Assembly (NCBI RefSeq): GCF_022701175.1
Contig: NZ_CP078088.1
Location: forward strand, 1,984,001 to 2,048,000
DNA: 64,000 nucleotides
Direction: 5' to 3'
Source of the DNA: Allobaculum sp. Allo2
Lineage (GTDB): Bacteria > Bacillota_I > Bacilli_A > Erysipelotrichales > Erysipelotrichaceae
Part shown: one piece after another, positions 21,852 through 31,334 of the stretch
Layout of the letters: each line of letters begins with the position of its first letter
How positions within the stretch are numbered: position 1 is the stretch's first letter
Position numbers and translations under genes: made by a program
Notes under the pieces: model-generated
Databases searched by the model: none
Told to the model about the DNA's origin: nothing
The model's input: the letters and a program-made list of their open reading frames with translations, nothing else

Positions 21852-22586
21852 GCGTCTTCCCTCATGCGATAGCCGATCCCGCGTACCGTTTCGATTCGAT
21901 CGCCTTCCCAGAGCAGCTTGCTGCGAAGGGATCGAATGTGAACGTCCACCGTCCGCGTTTCGCCCGCAAAATCCGTTTTCCATACTTCATAAAGAAGATC
22001 GTCGCGGCTGAACGCTTTTCGCGGATGTTCCAGAAAAAGGGCGAGCAGATCAAATTCCTTGCGGGACAGCTCGAGTTCGATTTTCCTGTCTTCGCCTGGT
22101 TTTCCCTCCGCTTCCTTCTTTTCCAGCCACGCTTTATGACTCGAAGGATCGAGGCGGATATCCCCAGCGCTAGAATCGAATTTTTCTTTCGGCAGAACCC
22201 GCATTCTGACAGCGGCGCAGGACCGCTTTGATCCGGGCAACCATTTCCATCATTCCAAAGGGCTTGACCAGATAGTCGTCCGCTCCATATTCAAACGCTT
22301 TGACCTTGTCGCTTTCCCGCCCTTTGGCGGTCGTCATAATGACCGGAATCTGTGCGGTGTCCGGATTTTGGCGCAGCTGCTGCAAAATCGTCAGGCCATC
22401 GCTCTGCCATAACATGATGTCCAGCAGCACGAGATCCGGTTTTGTCTCGGCTTCGTTCATCGCCTGCCAGAACGCTGCGCCGTCTTCAAATCCCTCGGCG
22501 TCAAATCCGCAGGATTTCAGGGTGTAGATCAGAATATCTCGAATACTGGTTTCGTCTTCGACGCACCAAATACGGTTTTGTTCCAT
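21848..22586 (-). CDS. phoP: PhoP/PhoB-like OmpR-family response regulator, one frameshift
   Basis: The start MEQNRIWCVEDETSIRD is preceded by AAAGGAGG. The receiver domain has the acidic pair VEDE, the phospho-acceptor aspartate in LVLLDIMLW and the lysine in YLVKPF. After a shift near 22205 the winged-helix DNA-binding domain follows, with LSRKEFDLLALFLEHPRKAFS, TVDVHIRSLRSKL and the end VRGIGYRMREDA. About 245 residues, the normal size. It is the partner of the overlapping kinase and probably activates phosphate-starvation genes, possibly including the upstream Na/Pi cotransporter. Confidence 0.87.
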
Positions 22587-22796
22587 TTTTCCTCCTTTGC
22601 CCCGAAACAGGACGGGCTGTTCTGCATTCTTGCAGATCGAAAGCGTACAGATTTGCTTTGTATAAACACGGGTAGAGAGAAATCGCATTTGCGCGAATCC
22701 AGAACCGATCTATTTCTCAGTATAAAGCGTATGGTAAACGGCCATGGGCAGAGAGCCGTCCGGCTTTCCGTTGAGCGGGTTCATAACGTGCAAAAG

Positions 22797-22821
22797 CACT
22801 TTCCCAAAGGTGAGAAAGTGC
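22797..22821 (-). terminator. Weak hairpin between the cotransporter and phoP
   Basis: gcactttc/gaaagtgc with ttttg following on the minus strand. It may partly separate the two transcription units. Confidence 0.5.
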
Positions 22822-22906
22822 AGAGAAACGGATCCAGTACGGCGTATTCTTTCAGATCCGATTCAGATATACGGTTTTATTCTTTGTGGAACCGGTTTAT
22901 ATGATT

Positions 22907-24654
22907 TCAGCGTTCGATGCGCACGAGGGCACAGGACGCCGGCGATGCGGAAGAAACCAGTCCAGCAGAATCTGCGCTCGCTCCGAGCTCCGGCTGACGA
23001 TGCAGAGTATTCTGCCAGGCATCTTCATCGGCCAGACGCAGGGTACGCAGGGCGATCTGTTCGTAACACTCTGCAGCATCGAAGAACAGCCAGCTCGTTT
23101 CGGCATGTTCCTTATTTTTCTGTGCCCGCTGGAAATGGGCGCGCCGGCGTTCTTCGATATTGGACTGAATGGAAACCACTTCCTGCTGAACGCGCAAAAT
23201 CGCTTCTTTCGCTTCAGGCGAAGTCTGCATACTCTTTCCTGGCCGATCTGCAGCCGAAAGAGCGCTTCTTTACACAGTGTGGAGAGCGTATTGATATCTT
23301 CTTTCATCGATTCACTGAGGGCGTGATCGCCCAGAGAATCTTCTTTCATCGTACCGATCGCAATGCAGTTCATGGCAATCTGGTGCAGGTCTCTGGCGGA
23401 AAGCAGAATGCGCTGCAGCTGTTTCTGCTCGGATTCGTTCAGTGTCTGTAAATCGACGCCGCTGCAGTATTCCTTGACCTTGATGCAGTCGGCAAGAATT
23501 TTCGCACCCTTTTCGTGGAGCTTGCCGTTGTCTTTCGAATCGATCAGCACTTCCCGGGAAAGATCAATTAACGAGAGGCATTTGCCTTTCAGAACGTCGA
23601 GCTGGGCGAACAGAGCCTGAATCGCCGCATTCGGAATGGACTGCAGACGCGGATCGAGCAGAGCGGCGGAATGCTTTTTCTGGTGCTTGGCCGGATTGAT
23701 CAGAATTTTGGAAAGTTCCACAAGCTGCTTTCGAAACGGAAACAGAATGGCCGTTACCGCCACGTTAAAGCCGGTATGGAACAGCGCAAGCGAAGACGAA
23801 CTGACCCCGGCCATCATAAGCGACGGCTGGAACATGAAAAATACCACCGCGGCAGCGCCGACAATGAGTGCCCCGATCACGTTGAATTCGAGATGAATCA
23901 TCGCGGCGCGCTTCGCGTTCGTATCGCCGGAAAGCGAAGAAAGCAGAGCGGTCACGCAGGTACCGATGTTCTGACCTAACGCGATAAATACGGCAGAACC
24001 CCAGTTGACCGCGCCGGCCATAGCCATCGTCTGCAAAATACCCATCGAAGCCGAAGAAGACTGAATGATGGCAGTAACGCCAACGCCGGCCAGAACGCCG
24101 AGCAGCGGATTCGATCCGAGCACTTCAAACACTTTGGTGAAAACCGGCGAATCGGCATAGGGCGTAATCGATCCGGACATCGACGAAAGCCCCAGAAACA
24201 AAATGCCAAAGCCGATCAGAATTTTGCTTCCGTCCTTAAGACGGCTCGATTTGACCGTCATAGAAAGAATGACACCGCTCATGAGCAGAATCGGGGCAAT
24301 CATTTCCGGTTTGAGAAAGGAAGCCCACTCGCCCATCGAGACGATCCATCCGGTCATGGTCGTACCAATATTAGCGCCCATGATGACCGTGCACGCCTGG
24401 GTCAGCGACATCAGCGATGCGTTTACAAAACCGACGACCATAACCGTCGTTGCGGAAGAAGACTGAATGATGGCGGTCACGAGCGCGCCGGCCAGCAGAC
24501 CCATCAGTGGATTTTTAGTCAGCGATTCGAGCAGGCGCCGGGTCTTGTCGCCCGCGGCTTTCTGCAGGCCTTCGCCCATCAGTTCCATTCCATACAGGAA
24601 CATCCCCAGACCGCCCGCAAAGAGCAGCAGGGTCTTGATCATTTCTAAATTCAT
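22907..24654 (-). CDS. Na/Pi cotransporter family protein with PhoU-like C-terminal domain, one frameshift
   Basis: MNLEMIKTLLLFAGGLGMFL starts behind GAGGAG. The two inverted Na/Pi-cotransporter repeats carry the signature AIIQSSSATTVMVVGF (about 60) and AIIQSSSASMGILQTMAM (about 200), with GANIGTTMTGW and GQNIGTCVTALLS after them. From about residue 340 a cytoplasmic helical PhoU-like domain follows (VLKGKCLSLIDLSREVL, LHQIAMNCIAIG). A shift near 23230 breaks it; the restored end is CALVRIER, about 583 residues, as in NptA/YjbB-type proteins. It takes up or exports phosphate with sodium at the cell membrane. The phoPR-like system next door suggests phosphate control. Confidence 0.9.
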
Positions 24655-24657
24655 GAA

Positions 24658-24888
24658 TTACACTCCTCGGTCCGCCCGCAGGGCGTCCTTATGACAAGGT
24701 AGCTTGCTTTGCGGCGCTCCTTTGTATACAGCACCGTCTGGTTTTTCCTTTTGCCGGCTCTGCGCGTTTTCGCGACAGAGGCGCTGAAGCCGGTCCTGCT
24801 TTTTTACGTTGCGATACAGAAGTTCAATGAGCAGAGCACAAAAGCCGATCACAGAAAAGACGACAAGCACGAAGATCATTTCTTTCAC
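24658..24888 (-). CDS. Small single-helix membrane protein
   Basis: A GTG at 24888, six bases after GGAGGG, gives MKEMIFVLVVFSVIGFCALL, one membrane helix, followed by a basic cytoplasmic tail to RADRGV, 76 residues in all. Its stop is only three bases from the start of the Na/Pi cotransporter, so the two should be cotranslated. A small regulatory or accessory subunit of the transporter is an inference from position only. I do not recognise a family. Confidence 0.6.
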   Translation of the reverse strand: MKEMIFVLVVFSVIGFCALLIELLYRNVKKQDRLQRLCRENAQSRQKEKPDGAVYKGAPQSKLPCHKDALRADRGV

Positions 24889-25047
24889 CTGGATCCCTCC
24901 TTGTACTCCCATAGTAAAAATCCCCATTTTCGGCTCTATCTGCGTTTGGAAAAGCTTTTGTAAAATCTATGTAAACCCGTAAGCGTTGCGAAGCTGGTTT
25001 TTGGACAAAGAGAAAGCTGAGTCTTCCCTGCCTTTTGGCATAAAGAA

Positions 25048-25085
25048 AAGACCTTTTCCGGAAATATGGATCCAGAAAAGGTCTT
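25048..25085 (-). terminator. Terminator of kdgA
   Basis: Perfect 11-bp arms aagaccttttc/gaaaaggtctt, 47 bases beyond the kdgA stop. Confidence 0.85.
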
Positions 25086-25131
25086 CGTGTTCTTATGGTT
25101 CGGTTTTGTATTTACAGGTCTGGTTTAAGGC

Positions 25132-25769
25132 TTACTTCTTGATTTCGTGGAATTTGTCAGCGGCTTTTTTGCAGAGGGCTTCGATTTCGTCGAATTTGCC
25201 TTCTTTGATCAGATCCGTTTTAACCATCCAGCTTCCGCCTACGCAGAAGATGCAGTCATCCTTGAGGTAGTCTTCCATGTTCTTTTCGTTGATTCCGCCA
25301 GACGGCATGAAACGCATCATGTTGAACGGAGCAGCGATGTTCTTGATCATTTTCAGACCGCCGGAAGCTTCAGCCGGGAAGAATTTTACTTCGCGCAGAC
25401 CGAGTACGTAGCACTGCTGAATATCGGTCGGGGTGCAGGTTCCTGGGAGAACCGGTACGTTCTTTTCGATGCAGTATTTTACTACGTCTGCATCAAGCGC
25501 CGGGGATACGATGAACTGAGCACCAGCTTCGAGAGCTTCGTCAACCATAGCGGTTGTGAGAACGGTTCCGGCACCAACGAGCAGTTCCGGACATTCCTTG
25601 CGCATAACGGCAATGGAATCTTTAGCTGCTGCGGTACGGAAGGTTACTTCGGCAGCAGGCAGGCCGCCGGCCAGCAGAGTCTTGCCGAGGGAGCGGCATC
25701 TTTTACATCTTCGAGTACGACAACAGGGATAATTCCGATCTGTTCAAATTTTTCAAACGTTGCATTCAT
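25132..25769 (-). CDS. kdgA: 2-dehydro-3-deoxy-phosphogluconate (KDPG) aldolase, one frameshift
   Basis: The start MNATFEKFEQIGIIPVVVLE has an AGGTGA upstream. One missing C near 25697 breaks the frame; the restored protein continues LAGGLPAAEVTFRTAAA. The KDPG/KHG aldolase motifs follow: VGAGTVLTTAMVDEALEAGA, the Schiff-base lysine in REVKFFPAEASGG and MPSGGIN near the phosphate-binding loop. About 212 residues, the usual length. It splits KDPG to pyruvate and glyceraldehyde-3-phosphate, the last step of the hexuronate route whose other enzymes (uxaC, uxuA, uxuB, kdgK) are encoded downstream on the other strand. A repeat/palindrome about 75-105 bases upstream may be its operator. Confidence 0.92.
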
Positions 25770-25840
25770 ATGGGTCACCTGATTCTTTCTTTATCCAACA
25801 TCGACAGCCAGCATGGCAAATCACGCCTGCACCGGCTTCG

Positions 25841-25873
25841 AAAGCCTGTACTAAAAGCCTGTACTAATAGTAC
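25841..25873. promoter_or_regulatory. Tandem 13-mer plus palindrome, candidate operator for kdgA/uxaC
   Basis: aaagcctgtacta occurs twice in tandem (25841-25866). The second copy merges into the palindrome gtacta-a-tagtac (25861-25873). It lies in the divergent region between kdgA and uxaC, where a GntR- or LacI-type hexuronate repressor could bind. Confidence 0.5.
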
Positions 25874-26446
25874 ATCGTGAACGCGCATAACTTGCCTGAT
25901 GTGATTGCCGGCTGTATTACGGGCATTGGCAATGTCTGTATTCTACTCATTTCCCTTTGGAAATTCATCGCATTCTTTGCGTGATGCCTTGAAATTCTTG
26001 CGAGAGAAATCCGTGCCCCTTTCAGGCATTGAACGGCCCTTTTATTGTAAGTACCAGCAGACAGGGCAAAAAACGCGCTTAAACGTACCCGTATGTATTG
26101 TTTTCCTCCTACGCAACGATTGCCGAATTTGTACAGACCGCTCGCTGCCGCGACAAAGGAAGGCAAAACGGGCCATGCGAAAATCGCGTCGATCCGTCAG
26201 AAGCCGCTTTGCAAAACGGATGATGTTTCGAATTTTTCCGTTTCCAGTGGACACGTTTTCAAGAAAGCCTTTCCGAAACGCATTTCAAAAAGGCTTTCCA
26301 AACCGTTTTCTGCAGGATGCCCTCGCCGCTGCCGCTTGAAGCGATACACTCGCATCGAGAGATCTTATGTCTGAAGGTGCGGATCGTTTCAAGCGCAGCA
26401 AGGAATGCTGTACCCGATTTCGAATTACGAATTAAAGGAGTTCACT
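25874..26446. other. Long divergent intergenic region of uxaC and kdgA
   Basis: About 570 bases without a supported gene. It contains an imperfect hairpin at 26263-26297 (aaagccttt/aaaggcttt) about 150 bases upstream of uxaC. Confidence 0.5.
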
Positions 26447-27861
26447 ATGAAAAATTTATGGATGAAGACTTCCTGCTGGAAACCCCGGAAGCCAGACATC
26501 TTTTCCATGACTTTGCCGAGCAGATGCCGGTTGTGGATTACCACTGCCACATCAATCCGCAGGAAATTTACGAAGACCGTCAGTTTGACAATATCGCTCA
26601 GGTATGGCTGGGCGGCGACCACTACAAATGGCGCCAGATGCGTTCCAACGGCATCGATGAAAAATTCATCACCGGCGACGCATCGGACTGGGAAAAATTC
26701 CTCGCCTACGCGAAAACTCTCGACAAGGCGATCGGCAATCCGCTCTACCACTGGTCTCACCTCGAACTTCAGCGCTTCTTTGGCTGCACAGGCGTACTGA
26801 GCGAAAAGACCGCGAAAGAGGTATGGGAGCTCTGCAACGAACAGCTCAAGAGCCCGGAAATGTCCGCACGCAACCTGATCAAGAAAGCGAACGTTACCCT
26901 GCTTTGCACGACCGACGATCCGATCGACGATCTCAAATGGCACAAGCTGATCAAGGAAGACGAAAGCTTTGACGTGCAGGTTCTTCCCGCCTGGAGACCG
27001 GACCGTGCCGTCAACATCAACAAGGATGACTTCAACAGCTACATCGATCAGCTAGCTGAAGTTTCCAAAATGGAAATCAAAACGTATGCCGATCTGAAAG
27101 AAGCGCTCTCCAAGCGTCTGGAATTCTTCGCTGCCAACGGCTGCTCCGTATCCGACCACGGTCTGGACTACGTAATGTATGCGCCGGCAAGTGAAGAAGA
27201 AGTGGAAGCGATCTTCGCGAAGAAACGAAACGGCGAAGCGCTCAGCACTCAGGAAGCGGATCAGTTCAAGACCGCTCTGGTTGCCGCTCTGGCCAAAGAA
27301 TACAAAAACCGCGGCTGGGTGATGCAGCTGCACTACGGCTGCCTGCGCAACAACAACACCCCGATGTTTGAAAAGCTTGGCGCCGACACCGGTTACGACT
27401 GCATTTCCAACTACACCCCGGCCAGCCAGCTCACCAGTTTCCTCAACCATGTGGAATCCAACGGCGGCCTGCCCAAGACCATTCTTTACTCCCTCAATCC
27501 AGCCGATGATGAAATGATCGGCACCGTGATCGGCTGCTTCCAGAACAGCGATGCCATCGGCAAAATCCAGCAGGGTTCTGCATGGTGGTTCAACGACAAC
27601 AAGAGCGGCATGATCAAGCAGATGACTGCCCTGGCCAACCTTGGTCTGCTTGGCAACTTCATCGGCATGCTCACCGACTCCCGCAGCTTCCTTTCCTACC
27701 CGCGTCATGAATACTTCCGCCGCATTCTTTGCAACCTCGTTGGCGGATGGGTAGAAAACGGCGAGTTCCCGGCAGACGATGATCTGCTTGCTCCGATCAT
27801 CAAAGGCATCTCCTACAACAACACCCTTCGCTACTTCGGCTTCGATCTCGAACAGAAGTAA
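26447..27861 (+). CDS. uxaC: Glucuronate isomerase, one frameshift at the start
   Basis: The ATG at 26447 follows AAAGGAG. One missing A in the first codons hides the true start; restored it reads MKKFMDEDFLLETPEA. The UxaC family is clear from the metal-binding motif VVDYHCHINPQEIYEDR (about 35), LGGDHYKWRQMRSNG, TTDDPIDDLKWHK and the C-terminal SRSFLSYPRHEYFRRILCNL. About 471 residues, the normal length. It converts D-glucuronate to fructuronate and galacturonate to tagaturonate in the cytoplasm, the entry step of the pathway completed by uxuB, uxuA, kdgK and kdgA nearby. A terminator follows, so it is transcribed separately from uxuAB. Confidence 0.95.
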
Positions 27862-27932
27862 TCAGAAGAAATCAAAGGGAGTTTTCGCTCCATCCAAACT
27901 GCAGACGGACTGAATCTCACCCCATATAAACG

Positions 27933-27964
27933 AAACGGCTCGCATTTTTGCGGGCCGTTTTTCT
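27933..27964 (+). terminator. Terminator of uxaC
   Basis: aaacggctcgc/gcgggccgttt with a ttttt tail. Confidence 0.85.
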
Positions 27965-28056
27965 GTATTTTCCTGTTCTAATTGGTTCTGGACTTGCCGG
28001 TTTCTGCTTTTCCCCTTTCGCCTTTTCCAGTCTGCGGTTTGGTTCAAAGCTGTCTT

Positions 28057-28593
28057 TTAACTGTATTCGACAGTTTCCGCGTCTAAAACTGAAACGACGG
28101 AGGTTTCCTCTGGTTTGCCCTGTCCTGGGAGGTTCATGAATTCCTGTCCATGACTGTTTTCATAATACGTACGGACTTCTTCGGACAGCTGATCGGGAAT
28201 CATAGCTTTTACCGCTTCTTCACTGCCGAGTTCCTGAGCCATCTCGTAATACCAGCACTTGAACTGAATCATGTTCATTTCCTGCTGAAGTTCAGCGATT
28301 TTCTCTTCCAGTACGCTTCTTCGCTTTTCAAAAAGCGCTTTGCGTTTTGCGAACGTTTTGCTTCCCTGTCCAGCCATCTCCATGAACGTCTGAATGTCCC
28401 GAATTTCCAGTCCGCTCGCTTTCAGGCACTGAATGACGCGAATCGATTCAATATTCTCTTCTGAAAATGAACGGATTCCATTGGTCTTTTACAGATTCGG
28501 AATCAGGTTTTGCCGGTCATAATAGTGCCGCGTGGAAATTGGTATCCCAAACATTGCGCTGACCTGTCCAATCGATGCTTCTGTCTTTTTCAT
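28057..28593 (-). pseudogene. MerR-family regulator with an in-frame TAA
   Basis: The start MKKTEASIGQVSAMFGIP is a MerR helix-turn-helix, continuing STRHYYDRQNLIPNL. A TAA at 28489-28491 interrupts the frame, but the same frame continues without shift as KTNGIRSFSEENIESIRVIQ and LKASGLEIRDIQTFMEM, then a coiled-coil helix (LFEKRRSVLEEKIAELQQEM) and the end DAETVEYS. In relatives the interrupted position is a Lys or Arg codon, so AAA to TAA is the likely change. It is either a real nonsense mutation or a substitution error. The gene is divergent from the alpha/beta hydrolase, whose promoter has a MerR-type dyad, so this regulator most likely controls it. Confidence 0.75.
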
Positions 28594-28611
28594 TTTTCGA
28601 GTGCTTCCTCC

Positions 28612-28642
28612 TTGAGCTGAAGTCAGGTTCAGGGTATACCCT
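28612..28642 (+). promoter_or_regulatory. MerR-type promoter of the alpha/beta hydrolase
   Basis: A -35-like TTGAGC (28612), a dyad CTGAA-N6-TTCAG (28617-28632) placed inside the spacer, and an A/T step in the palindrome agggtataccct (28631-28642). A dyad within the -35/-10 spacer is the hallmark of MerR-regulated promoters. Confidence 0.6.
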
Positions 28643-28670
28643 TTGCTCGTCATCATACAAGGAGGAACTT

Positions 28671-29657
28671 ATGAACACAGTATCCAGTACTGAACTGACG
28701 CTTACCGAAGACTGGGACAAAGTCTTCCCAGAAAGCGATCGCGTAAACCATCATAAAGTCGTCTTTCCAAACCGTTACGGCATCCTTCTGGCTGCCGACG
28801 TCTATGAACCGAAGACGGCAGAGAGAAAACTGCCTGCCATTGCCATCAGCGGCCCATTTGGGGCGGTGAAAGAACAGGCCTCTGGACTGTACGCGCAGAA
28901 ACTTGCCGAAATGGGCTATTGCACCCTGGCCTTTGATCCGTCCTTTACCAAAGAAAGCGGCGGCTTCCCGCGTCGTGTGGCTTCCCCGGATATCAATACG
29001 GAAGACTTCAGTACCGCCGTTGACTTCCTGTCCAATACCGACAAAGTCGATCCAGAAAGGATCGGCATTCTTGGCATTTGCGGATTTGGCGGTATGGCGT
29101 TAAATGCCGCCAGCAATGATCCCCATATCAAAGCTGCCGTAACGAGCACGATGTACAACATGTCCGAAAATATTTCGAAAGGCTACTTCGACACGGAAGA
29201 TTCCAAAGAAGCACGCAACGCGAAACGTGCCGCGATCGCAAGACAGAGAACGATCGATTTTAAAAACCGTGACCAGAAACGCGGCGGCGGTGTCGTCAAT
29301 CCCGTTCCCACAGATGCACCGCAGTTTATAAAGGATTATCACGACTACTACAAGACGCCGCGAGGCTATCACCCCCGTTCCGGCAACTGTACCGACGGCT
29401 GGAACGTGACCGGTACAGCTTCCTTTCTGAATATGCGGCTCAATACGTATATTGATGAAATTGAAGCCCCTGTCCTTCTGATCCATGGAGAAAAGGCGCA
29501 TTCCCTGTCCTATTCCAAAGAAGCGTACTCGCATCTCAAAGGGGAGAACAAGGAGCTTCTGATTATTCCAGGCGCCTCCCATACCGATCTGTACGATCAG
29601 ATGGCTATCATTCCGTTCGCGAAAATCGACGAATTTTATACGAACGCCTTCCGCTAG
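28671..29657 (+). CDS. Alpha/beta hydrolase with cysteine at the nucleophile elbow
   Basis: An intact protein of 328 residues, MNTVSSTELTLTEDWDKVFP, behind AAGGAGG. The fold is seen in RYGILLAADVYEP, AIAISGPFGAVKEQ, DPERIGILGICGFGGMALNA and VLLIHGEKAHS, with the catalytic histidine in IIPGASHTDLYDQ. The elbow reads GICGFGG, so a cysteine rather than serine is the probable nucleophile, as in dienelactone hydrolases and related DltD/YcjY-like proteins. No signal peptide, so cytoplasmic. The substrate is unknown. The gene is divergent from a MerR regulator with a matching promoter, which points to an inducible detoxification or stress role. Confidence 0.85.
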   Translation: MNTVSSTELTLTEDWDKVFPESDRVNHHKVVFPNRYGILLAADVYEPKTAERKLPAIAISGPFGAVKEQASGLYAQKLAEMGYCTLAFDPSFTKESGGFPRRVASPDINTEDFSTAVDFLSNTDKVDPERIGILGICGFGGMALNAASNDPHIKAAVTSTMYNMSENISKGYFDTEDSKEARNAKRAAIARQRTIDFKNRDQKRGGGVVNPVPTDAPQFIKDYHDYYKTPRGYHPRSGNCTDGWNVTGTASFLNMRLNTYIDEIEAPVLLIHGEKAHSLSYSKEAYSHLKGENKELLIIPGASHTDLYDQMAIIPFAKIDEFYTNAFR

Positions 29658-29754
29658 AGCGGATCGCCTTCGTTTATCCCTGCTCTTTTAATATTTCTTA
29701 ATCCGTATCTCGATTCCATAATCCGAATATCGCATCTCGCCTTTCTCTTTTCTA

Positions 29755-29803
29755 TATTCCCTATTCCATATTCCATATTCCGCATTCCGTATTCCGTATT
29801 CCG
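29755..29803. repeat. Seven tandem copies of a 7-bp unit
   Basis: Seven consecutive heptamers of the form tattccN (one starts with c), in the gap after the hydrolase gene. The unit is not a multiple of three and no gene crosses it. Confidence 0.85.
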
Positions 29804-29849
29804 CACCCTGTATTTCCGCCGAATTTTCAAAATGGGAATGGAGAAATTC

Positions 29850-29897
29850 AAAGCCGGTCTTCTGAAGCCGTTTTGCTCACGAAGACCGGCTTTTCCT
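29850..29897 (+). terminator. Terminator after the hydrolase gene
   Basis: Perfect 12-bp arms aaagccggtctt/aagaccggcttt with a short T tail, 190 bases after the stop. The remaining stretch to 30138 shows nothing. Confidence 0.8.
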
Positions 29898-30138
29898 TTG
29901 CAAGAGAGGAAAGACATAATCAAAAAGCGGAAAGGAAACCAGCCGAAAACTGAATGTCCTGCGTAGTCCGTACTGTGAGCTGACTGGGCAGTTCTCTTTC
30001 GGGCAATAAAAAGATGAATCCCTGTCTTTGCCCTGCAAAATAAAGCAGTAAGGATAGTTATTCATCACATTAGTACAGATTTTCAAATCGATCTATACTT
30101 GAAAAGGATTAAGTCAGTATATTGCACCCACGCCGGTA

Positions 30139-31028
30139 TTATTTGGCTGTTTCGGCTTCCTGATCCAGTTTCTGAGTCTGGGTTTTCATGGCATCGAGGC
30201 GTTTGTAGCGATCGATCTGTTCTGCTCTCCATTTGGACGGCGACATGCCGAATTCTCTGTAAAACGCCCGATAGAAACTCGAATATTCTTCAAAGCCGCA
30301 GTCCACGGCTGCCTTATTCAGATCATCGCCGGCCATAACGGCTGCCGATGCCGCTTTCAGACGTTTTTTCAGAACATACTGATGGATGGTCGTTCCCATG
30401 GAAGAACGGAAAAGATGGGACAGATGGTACTTCGAAACAAAGAAACGCGAAGCCAGCGCATCGAGCGAAAGGTCATCGCCCAGATGATCGTCAATATAGG
30501 AAAGCAGTCCGGAAACGAGAACGTTCTGCCGATCGGGTTGAACCTGCGCGGTGAAGTCAAAGAAATAACGGCTCCACCACAGCAGCAGAATCTCAAGCGA
30601 GCAGTCCTGGATTTCGCGGGATCCAAACCCGAATCGAACCTGTTCTTCCAGAATGGCGCTGATCAGGCTGCAGAGGGTCGAGAAAATCGCGAACTCGAAA
30701 TGCTTCACATAGTTTCTCGTACTGCGGCAGGCATCAAACAGTTTTTGAAGTCATCGCTCTTGGTACAGAGCTCGTCGACATAGTCTTTGGAAAGCCATAT
30801 GACAAAGCGCTCATAGGAAACGCTTGGATCAATGGCGTTTTCATGAACTAGTCCAGGCGGAATGAGCGCCGTATCGCCGTTGCGGCAGATGTATTCCTTG
30901 CCTGCGATATTCATTCGAACCTTGCCGGAGAGAAAAACGGTCAGTTCGAAAAAGTCGTGCTTATGCACTTCCACATGCGAAAGCGATTTATCGCTGTAGT
31001 AGTAAACCTCATAACGCGGTTTCTGCAT
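30139..31028 (-). CDS. AraC-family regulator, one frameshift
   Basis: I chose the ATG at 31028 (MQKPRYEVYYYSDKSLSHVE) after AAGAGG. The N-terminal cupin sensor domain has HKHDFFELTVFLSGKVRMNI and GDTALIPPGLVHENAID. One missing A near 30748 shifts the frame; the restored text is FKKLFDACRSTRNYVKHFEF. The C-terminal double helix-turn-helix is clear: LSLDALASRFFVSKYHLSHLF and AAVDCGFEEYSSFYRAFYRE. About 296 residues, as expected. It is divergent from uxuA and probably responds to a sugar acid and activates uxuA-uxuB-kdgK; the weak -35 of that promoter fits activation. Confidence 0.85.
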
Positions 31029-31173
31029 CGTTTGCCTCTTAGAAAAGGGGTAGATAGGTTTTTCTTCATACCCCAAGTATAAGTCCGACTTTATTTTGGG
31101 ATCATTCCGTGCTCACGCAATTTTTGCAAAGTACAACTCAAATTTAGAAATACCCTGAAATAAACCGGATTCC

Positions 31174-31179
31174 TATAAT
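31174..31179 (+). promoter_or_regulatory. Candidate -10 element of the uxuA transcript
   Basis: A consensus TATAAT, 156 bases upstream of uxuA in the divergent region with the AraC regulator, without a good -35, which suggests activator dependence. Confidence 0.5.
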
Positions 31180-31334
31180 AAACATCGTTAAACAGATGAT
31201 AAATCTCAGCAATGAAAGCCCATTCCAGAAATTTCAGATTTCCCCGTTAAAAAGGTCTAGAAAAAAATGGAATTGTATTTCTCATTGCCAGCAGAAAAAC
31301 AGACAGCCGCTAAGGCTGCCAGGAGGATATACAC

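Noticed and set aside
29755-29803. CRISPR-like repeat array
   Set aside because: The units are 7 bases with no spacers, so it is a simple tandem repeat.
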